A DNA stretch of 64,000 bases from CBDFKY01 sp965248995 (GCA_965248995.1 CBDFKY010000004.1:62001-126000); one strand, 5' to 3'; shown: positions 1 through 8,561, counted from the first letter of the stretch. Made by a program: numbers and translations. The notes: a model not told the origin generated them from the sequence alone.

Positions 1-1
1 A

Positions 2-238
2 ATTTCAAACGGTGTAGTGCACGAAGTGCCAATAGATTTGAGAGAGGCCCTCATATTTAATCCAAAGGCATTTGCCATGTGGGAGGATATTACGCCACTT
101 GCACGTAATGAATGGATATGCTGGATTGAGTCAGCCAAAAAAGTGGAAACTAGAAAACATCGCATCGAATGGGGCTGTTCAAATCTTGAACAAGGAAAGC
201 GGCGTCCTTGTTGCTGGGCGGGATGCAAGCACCGTTAG
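2..238 (+). CDS. YdeI/OmpD-associated family protein, 3' end (partial at left edge)
   Basis: The reading frame is open to the left edge, so only the C-terminal part is visible; the GTG at 17 is internal to the frame. The visible residues fit the C-terminal region of the YdeI/OmpD-associated (DUF1905/OmdA-like) family: a VPIDLREAL start, then NPKAFAMWEDITPLARNEW, a WIESAKKVETR helix, and a basic Cys/Trp-rich end (KRRPCCWAGCKHR). Members are small cytoplasmic proteins linked to bacteriocin or antimicrobial-peptide tolerance; the biochemical role is not established. The gene converges on the acyl-CoA dehydrogenase with about 30 bases between stops. The family call rests on motif recall, not on a search. 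Confidence 0.7.
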   Translation: MSNGVVHEVPIDLREALIFNPKAFAMWEDITPLARNEWICWIESAKKVETRKHRIEWGCSNLEQGKRRPCCWAGCKHR

Positions 239-267
239 CCGATTAGTAGTTGGATCCAAGCCGATTC

Positions 268-2112
268 CTATCTTGCAGATTTCCCGGTAATCGGCTCCGC
301 CCCCGCCGTAATTTGTGCCAGCAGGGAAAGCGTCTGCGGTAGAACACGAGCCATAAAAAACCGCGCCGTAACAAGCTTATCCTGATAAAACGCATCCCCA
401 TGTCTTTCGCCCATAGCCGCAAGGCTCAATTTCGCCTGCCGTGCCCAGATAAACGCGAACATCACCAGCCCGAACATCTTCAGATATTCCGTCGCCCCGG
501 CCGCCGCCGCGTTCGGGTTGGCGATTCCTTCTTTCGCCAGCCAGAGCGTTGCCTTGCGCAGATACTCCACATGCCTGGCCAGCGGGGCGATGAATTCCTT
601 CATCTGCGGATCGTCCCCATGCGCGTCGATAAACTCCTGCACCGGATGGAAAAACGCGCCCAGATATTCGCCGGTGTTATACGGCAGTTTGCGACCGACC
701 AGATCCATCGCCTGCACGCCGTTGGTGCCTTCGTAGATCATGGTGATGCGCGCGTCTCTCGCATATTGCTCAATGCCGTATTCCCTGATATATCCGTAGC
801 CGCCGAAACACTGCATCGCCAGATGCGCCGTCTCATGCCCGCCGTCCGTCAGCACCGCTTTGGTGATGGGGGTCATCAGCTGGACGAACGCGTCCGATTG
901 TTTGCGCACCCCCGCATCCTGATGGCGGTGACTGAGATCATGGTGGAGCGCTACTTCCAGTACTAGGGCCCGGGCCGCTTCGGTGAATGCCCGCGTCGTC
1001 AGCAGCATTTTGCGCACGTCGGGATGGACGGTGATGGGGTCGGCAGGTTTATCCGGCGCGACGGCGCCTGTGAGGCTGCGTCCCTGCAGCCGTTCCGCCG
1101 TATAGGCATAAGCGTTCTGCATGGCCACTTCCGCGATGCCAAGCCCCTGTACGCCGACATACAGCCGCGCCGCGTTCATCATGGTGAACATGGCTTTCAA
1201 GCCTTTATGCGGTTCCCCGACAAGGGTAGCCATAGCCCCGTTATATTCCATCGTGCAGGTCGAAGAGGCGTGGAGGCCCATTTTATGCTCGATCCCGGCA
1301 CAGCGCAGCGCATTGGGTTCACCGAGTGAGCCGTCCTCATTCACGTGATGTTTCGAGGTCAGGAACAGGCTGATCCCTTTCACTCCGGCGGGCGCATCCG
1401 GCAGGCGGGCCAGCACCAGATGCAGGATATTTTCACTTAAATCGTGCTCGCCGGAGGAAATGAATATCTTCGTGCCGTGAAGTGTATAATAAGTGGGGGT
1501 CTTAACCCCCGCTGTCGCTCCCCTGCCGCTTCGCGCCTCGCCTTGCTCGGTTTTATCCTCAGAAATAGCAGGAATGGCTCTGGTACGGATCAGCCCCAAA
1601 TCCGTGCCCGCCTGTGGTTCGGTGAGGCACATGACGCCCGTCCACTCACCGGAAATAAGCTTCGGCAGGTAACGCGCCTTCATCTCTTCGCTCAGATACG
1701 TATGCATCAGGTTATAGGCGCTGTGCGACAGGCCAGGGGTCAGGCCGAAGGACAGGTTGGCGGAACAGATCATTTCCGTCATCGGCATGTTGAGCACTTC
1801 CGGCAGGCCCTGACCTCCGTAGGCCGGATCACCGGTAAAGGCCGGCCAGCCGCCACCCACATACTGCCGGTACGCGTGCATGAACCCTTTGGGCATGGTG
1901 ACCGTGTCGTCCTTATAGGTGCAGCCTTCGGTATCTCCAGAAGCGTTCAGGGGAAACAGCACGTTCTCGCAGAATTTCGCGCCTTCCTCCAGCAGCGGCT
2001 GCGCCAGTTCGCCGATCTCCGCGAAGCCTGGCACGTCCGCATAATCCTGCAGGCGCAGGTAGTCGTGGAGCAGGAAATGGAAATCTTGCAGCGGGGCGCG
2101 GTAGGCAGGCAT
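268..2112 (-). CDS. acyl-CoA dehydrogenase, long (about 600 aa) FadE/AcdB-like type
   Basis: Encodes a 614-residue flavoprotein predicted to carry out alpha,beta-dehydrogenation of an acyl-CoA, the first step of beta-oxidation, in the cytoplasm. The N-terminal helical domain is followed by the FAD/substrate-binding middle domain (CLTEPQAGTDLG at about 160-172) and the C-terminal helical domain with the YEGTNGVQAMDL motif that carries the usual catalytic Glu. The length, with a C-terminal extension, matches the roughly 590-610 residue group rather than the 380-residue short-chain enzymes. It stands alone: the next gene on this strand is 50 bases upstream and unrelated. Substrate chain length cannot be read from the sequence. 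Co-occurrence with PHB depolymerase elsewhere in the window fits a fatty-acyl/reserve metabolism. Confidence 0.9.
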   Translation of the reverse strand: MPAYRAPLQDFHFLLHDYLRLQDYADVPGFAEIGELAQPLLEEGAKFCENVLFPLNASGDTEGCTYKDDTVTMPKGFMHAYRQYVGGGWPAFTGDPAYGGQGLPEVLNMPMTEMICSANLSFGLTPGLSHSAYNLMHTYLSEEMKARYLPKLISGEWTGVMCLTEPQAGTDLGLIRTRAIPAISEDKTEQGEARSGRGATAGVKTPTYYTLHGTKIFISSGEHDLSENILHLVLARLPDAPAGVKGISLFLTSKHHVNEDGSLGEPNALRCAGIEHKMGLHASSTCTMEYNGAMATLVGEPHKGLKAMFTMMNAARLYVGVQGLGIAEVAMQNAYAYTAERLQGRSLTGAVAPDKPADPITVHPDVRKMLLTTRAFTEAARALVLEVALHHDLSHRHQDAGVRKQSDAFVQLMTPITKAVLTDGGHETAHLAMQCFGGYGYIREYGIEQYARDARITMIYEGTNGVQAMDLVGRKLPYNTGEYLGAFFHPVQEFIDAHGDDPQMKEFIAPLARHVEYLRKATLWLAKEGIANPNAAAAGATEYLKMFGLVMFAFIWARQAKLSLAAMGERHGDAFYQDKLVTARFFMARVLPQTLSLLAQITAGAEPITGKSAR

Positions 2113-2161
2113 GAGCTTTCTCCTATCCCGTTATTCTACCGTACAAACCGTTCAGAAACTA

Positions 2162-2947
2162 TTAGGATTTAAGGCGCCAGCCTCTACTGAACAGGGTCTG
2201 CACCAGTACCCAGAGCACGACGTTCGTGATGCCGAGCGCGATCATGCCGGTATGGACATCCCCGTCCGAATAGCCGGTCATCGCGTAGCGGAACCCGTCG
2301 ATCATGTAGAAAAACGGATTGTAGAAACTGATGGTATGCCAGAACGGCGGCAGGTGATGAATGGAATAAAACGTACCGGACAGAAAGGATAGCGGGGTGA
2401 CGATGTAATTGGTGAAAGCGGAGAGCTGGTCGAACCCTTGCGCGTATATTCCTCCCAGCATGCCGAGCAGCGCCAGCATCATGCTGGAGGCCACCACATA
2501 ATAGAGGGCCAGTGCGGGTGAATGAAGAGAGAACGGGACGAACCAGGATACGGCGAGCATCACGGCGGCACCCACCGTCACGCCGCGCGTGACGGCTCCG
2601 CCGATAATGCCGAGCGTGATCTCCCACCCTTTCAGCGGCGGCATCAGCAGGTCGATGATCACGCCCTGGATTTTCGCCAGCATCAGCGAAGAGGAAGAAT
2701 TAGCGAAGGAATTCTGCACCACGGCCATCATGATGAGGCCGGGTGAGATAAAGGTCGTAAACGGCAGGTCTCCGATACGCCGGGTCTGTCCGCCCAGCGC
2801 CAGCGTCAGCACCGCCAGAAAGAGGAGGGTGGTGACAATCGGCGCGATCACCGTCTGGTTCCATACTTTGGCGAACCGCCAGACTTCGCGCTTATACACC
2901 GTGGCGACGCCGATCCAGTTCGGTGCATTGGAGGTGAGTGTGGTCAT
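2162..2947 (-). CDS. ABC-2 type transporter permease (YadH/NodJ-like), orphan
   Basis: Encodes 261 residues with about six membrane segments and the ABC-2 permease pattern: an amphipathic N-terminus (YKREVWRFAKVWNQTVIAP), the FISPGLIMMAVVQNSF segment, and a conserved C-terminal YNPFFYMIDGFRYAMTGYSD stretch typical of the YadH/NodJ export permeases. Such permeases work as dimers with a separate ATPase (YadG/NodI-like) usually encoded just upstream. No ATPase lies next to it: the upstream side holds the divergent AT-rich module. It therefore either pairs with a distant ATPase or has lost its partner. The substrate is unknown; family members export polysaccharides, lipo-oligosaccharides or drugs. 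Confidence 0.85.
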   Translation of the reverse strand: MTTLTSNAPNWIGVATVYKREVWRFAKVWNQTVIAPIVTTLLFLAVLTLALGGQTRRIGDLPFTTFISPGLIMMAVVQNSFANSSSSLMLAKIQGVIIDLLMPPLKGWEITLGIIGGAVTRGVTVGAAVMLAVSWFVPFSLHSPALALYYVVASSMMLALLGMLGGIYAQGFDQLSAFTNYIVTPLSFLSGTFYSIHHLPPFWHTISFYNPFFYMIDGFRYAMTGYSDGDVHTGMIALGITNVVLWVLVQTLFSRGWRLKS

Positions 2948-3459
2948 TGGATTACCGCTATATCAGATATTCTATTAATCGCAATAAAGCATCTTATAGA
3001 ATGTAAGCAATTCCAAATTCATTATGTTGAAACAATCATATGTTAAGTTAGTTAGGAAGGTAACAAATTTATGCGGTCATCGCCATGAAAACCATAACTG
3101 AAGCTGCATTTCAGGCATTAAAAAACAATGATCCTGACATAGAAAATTATCCGGCTCAATCTTTGTTGAAAGAGCATGATGTGATGCACCTAGTGTCCCA
3201 TCCGGCGTTTGATGGGGATTTAACCAAAGTGCCCGCTTTTATCGGAACAAGTCTTCATGATGAGGTGCTGGTTCAGATAACTCAGAGAGTTTTGCTTGAT
3301 TCCAGAGCGATCTATGACTCGGATGGAAGCGTCATTGGTCTCATTCCACTACATCAGAAAGATGAATTTAAAGATGAGCATGAGGTCACGGTATCGCAAC
3401 ATCCGTTGACTATCGATGAAATGCGAAGCTGGTTAGTCATTTTTTTAGAGATGCAGCTA

Positions 3460-3478
3460 TAGCCACTAGCGAAGGGTT
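3460..3478 (+). repeat. left terminal inverted repeat of the IS630 element
   Basis: Nineteen bases, TAGCCACTAGCGAAGGGTT, exactly complementary to 4402-4420. The TA at 3458-3459 just outside is one copy of the target duplication. Confidence 0.92.
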
Positions 3479-3516
3479 AGTTTTGGAGGTATAATTTTTG
3501 GCATAAAGGAGATTTT

Positions 3517-4399
3517 ATGCCAAAACCCTATAGTGAAGATTTGCGTATCCGTGTAGTGCTGACCTACCGTTCTGGGGTTGGAGCGAGCGAGGTGGCAGAG
3601 CAGTTTGGGGTGAGTATCCCGTGTGTATATCGGTGGGATAAGATATTGCAAGAGACAGGTGAGGTGCATCCGCTATACAAGGTGCATGACCGCAGCGTAA
3701 TTACGGATGACGAGGCGTTTCTTACTTTTGTGAAGGTACATACGCATAGTACACTTGCACAGATGGCGGCAGCGTGGGAAGGTGGGGTGAGCGTGTTTGT
3801 TATCAGCCGTAAGCTGAAGAAGCTAGGGGTTACGCGTAAAAAAAGACCTATGGCTACTGCGAGCGTGACGAAGCAAAGCGGGCAGAGTTTAGCTGCGCAG
3901 CCCTACGGGTCTGAGGCTACTTGAAGCGATACCTAAAGAGCAGCGCGTATGGGTAGATGAGACAGGACTGGACGTAAACGAGCCCTATCCTTATGGCTGG
4001 AGCGCAAGTGGCGAACGTTGCCATGCACGGAAATCAGGCGGCAAAAAGGAACGCATCAGCATCATTTCAGGATTACAAAACGGCGAACTCATGGCTCCCT
4101 GCTGGTTGAAGGGCTATACCGATGCCAACAGCTTCAACGCCTGGATTAAAGGCCACCTTCTGCCAACACTGAAAGAAGGCATGACTATCATCATGGACAA
4201 TGCACGCTTCCATAAATCACCACAAACGAAAGAACTGATCGAAGCGGCAGGATGTACCTTGTTGTTCCTACCTCCATACTCACCCGATCTCAACCCAATA
4301 GAACACAGATGGTTCCCGCTCAAAAATCAAGCCAGAAAAATACTCCAGACCTTCACCTGCCTCACCTCAGCAATAGAAGCTGCTATCCTTGCCTCATAA
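3517..4399 (+). pseudogene. IS630-family transposase (DDE), frameshifted
   Basis: The first frame (3517-3924) gives the N-terminal helix-turn-helix part (MPKPYSEDLRIRVV, then a GASEVAEQFGVSIPCVYRW recognition helix). The catalytic part is readable from about 3893 to 4399 in another frame: WVDETGLD (first Asp), IIMDNARFHKS (second Asp) and LNPIEHRW (Glu) form the DDE triad. Between them, at the A7 run 3838-3844, a -1 shift gives a short in-family stretch (YGYCERDEAKRAEF) before a second -1 shift is needed. Some IS630 elements use one programmed -1 shift at such an A-run; needing two in a row suggests an additional one-base deletion near 3890-3910 and an inactive enzyme. Confidence 0.85.
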
Positions 4400-4401
4400 C
4401 C

Positions 4402-4420
4402 AACCCTTCGCTAGTGGCTA
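4402..4420 (-). repeat. right terminal inverted repeat of the IS630 element
   Basis: Exact reverse complement of 3460-3478. It is followed by the second TA copy at 4421-4422 and then by the resumed host gene. Confidence 0.92.
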
Positions 4421-4592
4421 TAGAATTCCAAGGCCATGATATGCGATTGCAAAAAGAAGTATGTGGTGAAACGAAAATCCCTGTTTCTGACCAAGCGATT
4501 GAATATTATATGGTTCGTGCCGATTTGATTAAGCGGCAACTGGCGGCGGCAGGGCATGGCCCGGAAGATTTGACAAGTGAAAAAACAATGAG

Positions 4593-4775
4593 ATGACTCC
4601 AACATTATTCGTCGTGCCTAAAGAACATGTGATAGCGGCATTGGAAACCAAACATTGCAATGAAGGCGAACGTTTCAGCCTCAAAACATCCGTGAATCCT
4701 TCAAACAAAACATCACTCAATACCGCTCGCTATGATGGCACTACTTTAGGGAAGCCCGCAGCTTTAAACAGATAA
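4593..4775 (+). CDS. small hypothetical protein (60 aa), translationally coupled to the IS-interrupted gene
   Basis: The ATG at 4593 overlaps the TGA (4594-4596) of the interrupted upstream gene, an arrangement typical of translational coupling. The 60-residue product is polar (MTPTLFVVPKEHVIAALETK start), with no signal peptide, membrane helix or recognised motif. Its AT-richer composition matches the upstream gene, not GAPDH. The two-gene layout, a 182-codon gene followed by a 60-codon gene, resembles many accessory modules (for example toxin-antitoxin or effector-immunity pairs), but nothing in the sequence identifies it as one. Translation now probably depends on a new initiation route because the upstream gene is broken. 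Confidence 0.5.
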   Translation: MTPTLFVVPKEHVIAALETKHCNEGERFSLKTSVNPSNKTSLNTARYDGTTLGKPAALNR

Positions 4776-4789
4776 AGAGTAATTTTGTT

Positions 4790-5812
4790 TTACGCCGCAT
4801 TCCGCTGTTGCAACTGCCCACTCAAATACCGCGCCACTTCCAGCATCCGGCAGGAGAAACCCCATTCATTATCGTACCAGGAGGCGATCCTTCCCAGCGT
4901 TCCGTCGATGACATAAATGGAAGTGGCGTCCACGATGCTGCTGTGCGGATTATGGGTATAGTCGATCGATACCAGCGGTTCGTGGCTGACTTCCATCACC
5001 CCTTTCATCGCGCCTGCCGCCGCTTTCTCGCAGGCGGCCAGAATGGTTTCTTTCGTAATCACCTTGTTGGCGTTGAAGACGAGGTCGACGATGGACACGT
5101 TCGGAGTAGGGACGCGGATGGCGGTACCATCCAGTTTGCCGTTCAGTTCGGGAAGGACCGCGCCGAGCGCTTTGGCCGCGCCGGTAGAGGTCGGGATCAT
5201 CGACATGGCAGCCGCACGGGCGCGGCGCAGGTCGGCATGGCCGGCATCAACGATGTTCTGGTCATTGGTGTAGGAATGGACGGTCGTCATGAATCCGCTT
5301 TTAATGCCGAACTCGTCATTGAGCACTTTCGCCAGCGGTGCCAGGCAGTTCGTCGTGCAGGAACCGTTGGAAATGATCTGGTCGTCCGGGGTCACGGTGG
5401 CGTGGTTGACGCCGAAAACCACCGTTTTCATGGCGTCCTTGGCGGGCGCGGAGAGGATGACCCGTTTCGCGCCGCCCTTGATGTGCGCGGTGCAGGCTTC
5501 CGTGGAGGTGAACAGGCCGGTGCATTCGAGAACGATATCCACGCCGAATTTGTCCCAGCCGATTTCTGCGGGATTACGGACCTGCGTCACTTCGAACTTC
5601 TGGCGACCGAAATGGATGTGGTTGTTATGCGGATGTACGTCGCCCGAAAAGCGGCCGTGCACGGAGTCATATTTAAGCAAGTGCACCAGGCTGTCGATCG
5701 GCGTCAGGTCGTTGACGGCGGCCACCTTGATGTCCGAATAGCCCTGCTCTTCCAATGCGCGCAACACGCCGCGTCCGATACGTCCCAGTCCGTTAATGCC
5801 GATGGTCACCAT
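4790..5812 (-). CDS. gap: glyceraldehyde-3-phosphate dehydrogenase, type I
   Basis: Encodes 340 residues, the normal size. It catalyses the NAD-linked oxidative phosphorylation of glyceraldehyde-3-phosphate in glycolysis. Visible features are the Rossmann motif INGLGRIGR at 6-14, an Asp at 35 in the AVND segment that favours NAD over NADP, the SNGSCTTNCLAP catalytic site with nucleophile Cys152, and His179 in the TVHSYTNDQ motif. The C-terminal WYDNEWGFS signature is present. The gene is monocistronic here, 73 bases downstream of hemB on the same strand, and no pgk or tkt neighbour is visible. Confidence 0.97.
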   Translation of the reverse strand: MVTIGINGLGRIGRGVLRALEEQGYSDIKVAAVNDLTPIDSLVHLLKYDSVHGRFSGDVHPHNNHIHFGRQKFEVTQVRNPAEIGWDKFGVDIVLECTGLFTSTEACTAHIKGGAKRVILSAPAKDAMKTVVFGVNHATVTPDDQIISNGSCTTNCLAPLAKVLNDEFGIKSGFMTTVHSYTNDQNIVDAGHADLRRARAAAMSMIPTSTGAAKALGAVLPELNGKLDGTAIRVPTPNVSIVDLVFNANKVITKETILAACEKAAAGAMKGVMEVSHEPLVSIDYTHNPHSSIVDATSIYVIDGTLGRIASWYDNEWGFSCRMLEVARYLSGQLQQRNAA

Positions 5813-5885
5813 AATCCTGCTCCTTGTTATTTTCTGCGGTTTTTATAGCGCCGGACGCCGCCCAAGTCCAGGGATTTTCAACGCC

Positions 5886-6929
5886 CTAACGCAGGGAGGT
5901 ATGCTTCGTCGCATGTTCCATCAGCCACGTCGCCACTTCCTTCGCGGCATAGGTGAACACCCCCGCCGCACCGGCGCGCTTGAAGCCGAGCAGCGATTCC
6001 ATCATGGTTTTCTTCCAGTCCAGCCAGCCATGCTGCGCCGCCGCTTTCATCATGGCGTATTCGCCGCTGACCTGATAGGCGAAGACGGGAACGGAAAAAT
6101 GCTCACTGACATGTCGCACTACGTCGAGATAGGGCATGCCGGGCTTCACCATCACCATGTCTGCACCTTCCGCGATATCCAGCCCCACTTCACGGATCGC
6201 TTCTTCGCCGTTGGCCGGACTCATCTGATACGTGAATTTATTGGCGCTGCCGAGATTGGCGGCGGAACCGACGGCATCGCGGAAGGGACCGTAAAATCCC
6301 GACGCATACTTCGCGGCATAGGAAAGAATCTGCACGTCACGGTGACCCGATTGCTCAAGCGCGGCGCGAATGGCGCCGATGCGGCCGTCCATCATGTCGG
6401 AGGGTGCCACGATATCCGCTCCGGCGTCGGCGAGCACCAGCGCCTGGCGTACCAGCGCGCGTACGCTCTCATCATTGGCGATCAGTCCGTCCACCATCAG
6501 CCCGTCTTGCCCGTGCGTGGTATAAGGATCCAGCGCTACGTCGCATATCACTCCGATTTCCAGCCCCAGCGCCTTGATGGCGCGCACGGCCCGTCCGATC
6601 AGGTTATCCGGATGGAACGCCTCGGCCGCGTCCTCGCTTTTATGGGCGTGGTCGACGACGGGAAAGAGGGCCACGGCGGAAATTCCGAGTGCCGCCGCCA
6701 TCTTGACTTCTTCCAGCAGCATATCCAGACTGAGGCGGAATACGTCCGGCATCGAATCGATCGGCGTGCGCAGCCTTTCGCCTTCCTGAACGAACAATGG
6801 CCAGACCAGATCATGTACCGACAGGCTGTGTTCCGAAACCAGGTTGCGCGACCATGCCGATTTCCGGTTACGGCGCTGCCGCACGTACGGATAGGCGCCG
6901 AGGTGGACGATATCATCTGTGGATTTCAT
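5886..6929 (-). CDS. hemB: porphobilinogen synthase (delta-aminolevulinic acid dehydratase), Asp/Mg type
   Basis: Condenses two 5-aminolevulinate molecules to porphobilinogen in tetrapyrrole synthesis. From the ATG at 6929 the protein is 347 residues. A longer frame exists to 7031, but its extra 34 residues resemble no HemB N-terminus, whereas starting at 6929 gives the expected HLGAYPYVRQRRNRKSAW arm. Schiff-base lysines are Lys207 (SYAAKYASGFYG) and Lys262 (VKPGMPYLD). The metal loop DVALDPYTTHGQDG lacks the three Zn-binding cysteines, so the enzyme belongs to the Mg-dependent class common in alphaproteobacteria. It lies upstream of gap on the same strand with a 73-base gap. Confidence 0.96.
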   Translation of the reverse strand: MKSTDDIVHLGAYPYVRQRRNRKSAWSRNLVSEHSLSVHDLVWPLFVQEGERLRTPIDSMPDVFRLSLDMLLEEVKMAAALGISAVALFPVVDHAHKSEDAAEAFHPDNLIGRAVRAIKALGLEIGVICDVALDPYTTHGQDGLMVDGLIANDESVRALVRQALVLADAGADIVAPSDMMDGRIGAIRAALEQSGHRDVQILSYAAKYASGFYGPFRDAVGSAANLGSANKFTYQMSPANGEEAIREVGLDIAEGADMVMVKPGMPYLDVVRHVSEHFSVPVFAYQVSGEYAMMKAAAQHGWLDWKKTMMESLLGFKRAGAAGVFTYAAKEVATWLMEHATKHTSLR

Positions 6930-7156
6930 GGCGAAATATCTAAGCGGATTCCGGGCGGAATGCAATAAAATGATGAAGGGATGAATAATCCGCGAAAATA
7001 AGCATTTTCCTGCTGGAAAACCGCATTTCACATACCATCTGTTTACTTTTGCCTTCTAGAGTAAGGCGGCATGCATATTCCAAGGCAGACAGGCGCATCA
7101 TTGCATCTTTATGCCCTAGGTATGTTCAACTCTTTTCAGCGCCCGGGAAAAACAGA

Positions 7157-7792
7157 ATGACATCACCTGAGATACTCTCTCTTGAAAACGCCACTACCCT
7201 GAACGTCATGCGGTTCAACGCCGTCGGCAGCCACAAGGCGGCGATACTGCCTTTTTATTTCGCGAACGACCAACCGCGTTATGTGGTATACGCCCCCGTA
7301 CCGCAGCATGAAGGCGAGCACGGCAAGCTGCTGCCCTACCAGATCGCCCGGGGGACGATTCAGTCGGAATATCGGCTGGACGGCAAAACCTTCCGACAGG
7401 ATATCGGCAGGGGGAGAGCGCCGGAAAAAGCGGAGTGGATGCGTGACGAATCCCCTGCGGAAGCGGCGCTCCGGGAAGCGCATGAAGAGGTGGGACTGCC
7501 GGGCGAGCATATCCGGACCTTATATGATTGCGGAAAACTTCCCTACCAGAATCCGCGCGGCGTCGTCTACAGCCTGAGGGTATTCCTGGCGCATATCCTC
7601 GGCCCGCAGGCGCTGGCATTTCCCGATCCTTACGCCTGTGCGGCCCGCCTCGACGCCCTGACGCTGGAGCAGGCCCGCACCCTGGCGCTGATTCCAGAGC
7701 GGGACACGACGTTTGAGACACGGCCTTTCAAGCCTTCCTATCTCACATTGCTGGAAGCGCTGCATGAAACGGTGCAGCGTTATTGCCGGTAA
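7157..7792 (+). CDS. Nudix hydrolase family protein
   Basis: Encodes 211 residues from the ATG at 7157; the longer frame from 7049 adds a basic stretch that looks non-coding. A Nudix box is present: a Gly/Glu-rich lead, then SPAEAALREAHEEVGLPGE with the RExxEExG core that binds Mg and pyrophosphate. Nudix enzymes cleave nucleoside diphosphates linked to another group; the substrate cannot be deduced here. Upstream, an acidic segment (YVVYAPVPQHEGEHGK) and a long DIGRGRAPEKAEWMRDE linker are not diagnostic. It is divergent from hemB and convergent with the next orphan gene. RNA 5' pyrophosphohydrolase or ADP-ribose activity are both possible. Confidence 0.8.
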   Translation: MTSPEILSLENATTLNVMRFNAVGSHKAAILPFYFANDQPRYVVYAPVPQHEGEHGKLLPYQIARGTIQSEYRLDGKTFRQDIGRGRAPEKAEWMRDESPAEAALREAHEEVGLPGEHIRTLYDCGKLPYQNPRGVVYSLRVFLAHILGPQALAFPDPYACAARLDALTLEQARTLALIPERDTTFETRPFKPSYLTLLEALHETVQRYCR

Positions 7793-7846
7793 CGCATGGA
7801 TTTCCAGGAAACTAAAAAGATTCAGGTATCAATTTTTCAATCAACG

Positions 7847-8428
7847 TTATTTCTGATTGACGGGTAAAGCGATCACCGGCGGTATGATCCGCTCGGGCGC
7901 ACGCATGGTCTGAGGGGTTTCCATGTCCGATACGCTCATGCGCGGCACCAGATTTATCCTGCCGAGCATTGACTGCATGGGGTTCTCGATCATACCGGAT
8001 TTCCGGTCCTCTATGCCGAATGCGCCGATTTCCAGATTGATGCCGTCACGATGCAGGCGCTGTAAAAACATATTTCTCGGATTATCACTCGGATATTGGT
8101 TATCGAGCATCGCTTTCATTTCCGGCCTATGAAAATCTTTGTAATCTTTTGCCAGCGCATCCACCCCTCCAATCATGTGGACGTACGCGCCATGCAAAAT
8201 TACGATGCCCGCCCCTGGATGATTCGTTTCCGCTTCCGCAATCCGGCTGGTGATTTCTTTGAAGCTTGTCGTGTCGCGAGAGATGGTCCCCGGCTTCGCT
8301 TCTTTGACCGCAGCTTCATAAAGCTTTCTGGTAACAGGGTCGGATAAATCGTAGATTTCGTTACTGCCAGCCTTGATCGCCAGTGCTGAAAACTGTTCGA
8401 CATCTTTGCTGGAGAACGAATCTGCCAT
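7847..8428 (-). CDS. hypothetical protein (193 aa), possible Tiki/TraB-like pattern
   Basis: I do not recognise this protein with confidence. It is soluble-looking and has no signal peptide. A segment in the middle, SRIAEAETNHPGAGIVILHGAYVHMIGGVDALAKDY, has the layout 'helix - hydrophobic strand - GA.(H) - helix' seen in Tiki/TraB/ChaN-like proteins, but the similarity is weak and the family's other conserved residues are not obvious. The C-terminus is Pro/Met-rich (MRAPERIIPPVIALPVNQK). The surrounding DNA (7800-8600) is AT-richer than average, which suggests an acquired gene. It converges with the Nudix gene and diverges from the ceramidase-like gene. Confidence 0.55.
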   Translation of the reverse strand: MADSFSSKDVEQFSALAIKAGSNEIYDLSDPVTRKLYEAAVKEAKPGTISRDTTSFKEITSRIAEAETNHPGAGIVILHGAYVHMIGGVDALAKDYKDFHRPEMKAMLDNQYPSDNPRNMFLQRLHRDGINLEIGAFGIEDRKSGMIENPMQSMLGRINLVPRMSVSDMETPQTMRAPERIIPPVIALPVNQK

Positions 8429-8561
8429 AAAGTTTTATCTCATGCTTGAAATGCCTAACTGCTGTAATCCGTAGATACCCTATTTTACAGCAACCATATT
8501 TAACAAGTCGATAAAATAATTATGTTAAGCACGGGTTCGATATTCATAAAAGAAACATTTT

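Larger units (their letters stand above)
3460..4420 (+). mobile_element. IS630-family insertion sequence, 961 bp, flanked by a TA duplication
   Basis: The element is bounded by 19-base perfect terminal inverted repeats that continue imperfectly for about 10 more bases. It is flanked on both sides by TA (3458-3459 and 4421-4422), the target duplication typical of the IS630/Tc1-mariner superfamily. The boundaries are confirmed independently because excising it and one TA restores the frame of the interrupted host gene. It carries one transposase, which appears defective through frameshifts. Confidence 0.92.
3085..4596 (+). pseudogene. unrecognised 182-codon gene interrupted by an IS630-family element
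   Basis: The left part (3085-3459) encodes 125 residues and runs into a TAG made by the IS end. The right part resumes at 4423. Removing the element plus one TA target copy joins codon CTA (3457-3459) directly to GAA (4423-4425) and restores one frame to the TGA at 4594-4596, giving 182 residues. The rebuilt protein is acidic and soluble-looking, without signal peptide or membrane helix, and I recognise no family. It has an LVSHPAFDGD segment near residue 35, a WLVIFLEMQLEFQG stretch spanning the junction, and a Lys/Arg-rich tail. The region is AT-richer than its neighbours, suggesting transfer. The stop overlaps the start of the next small gene (ATGA), so the two formed an operon. The 125-residue truncated product might still be made. 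Confidence 0.8.

Noticed and set aside
3838..3844. The A7 run as a fully functional programmed frameshift site
   Set aside because: A -1 shift there leads only about 20 codons into the family before a stop; the catalytic part is in yet another frame, so a single programmed shift cannot make the transposase.
6930..7031. N-terminal extension of HemB
   Set aside because: The additional 34 residues are hydrophobic and Cys-containing, unlike any HemB N-terminus; the ATG at 6929 gives the conserved arm.
7049..7156. N-terminal extension of the Nudix protein
   Set aside because: The sequence is Arg/Ser-rich and overlaps the probable promoter region between divergent genes.
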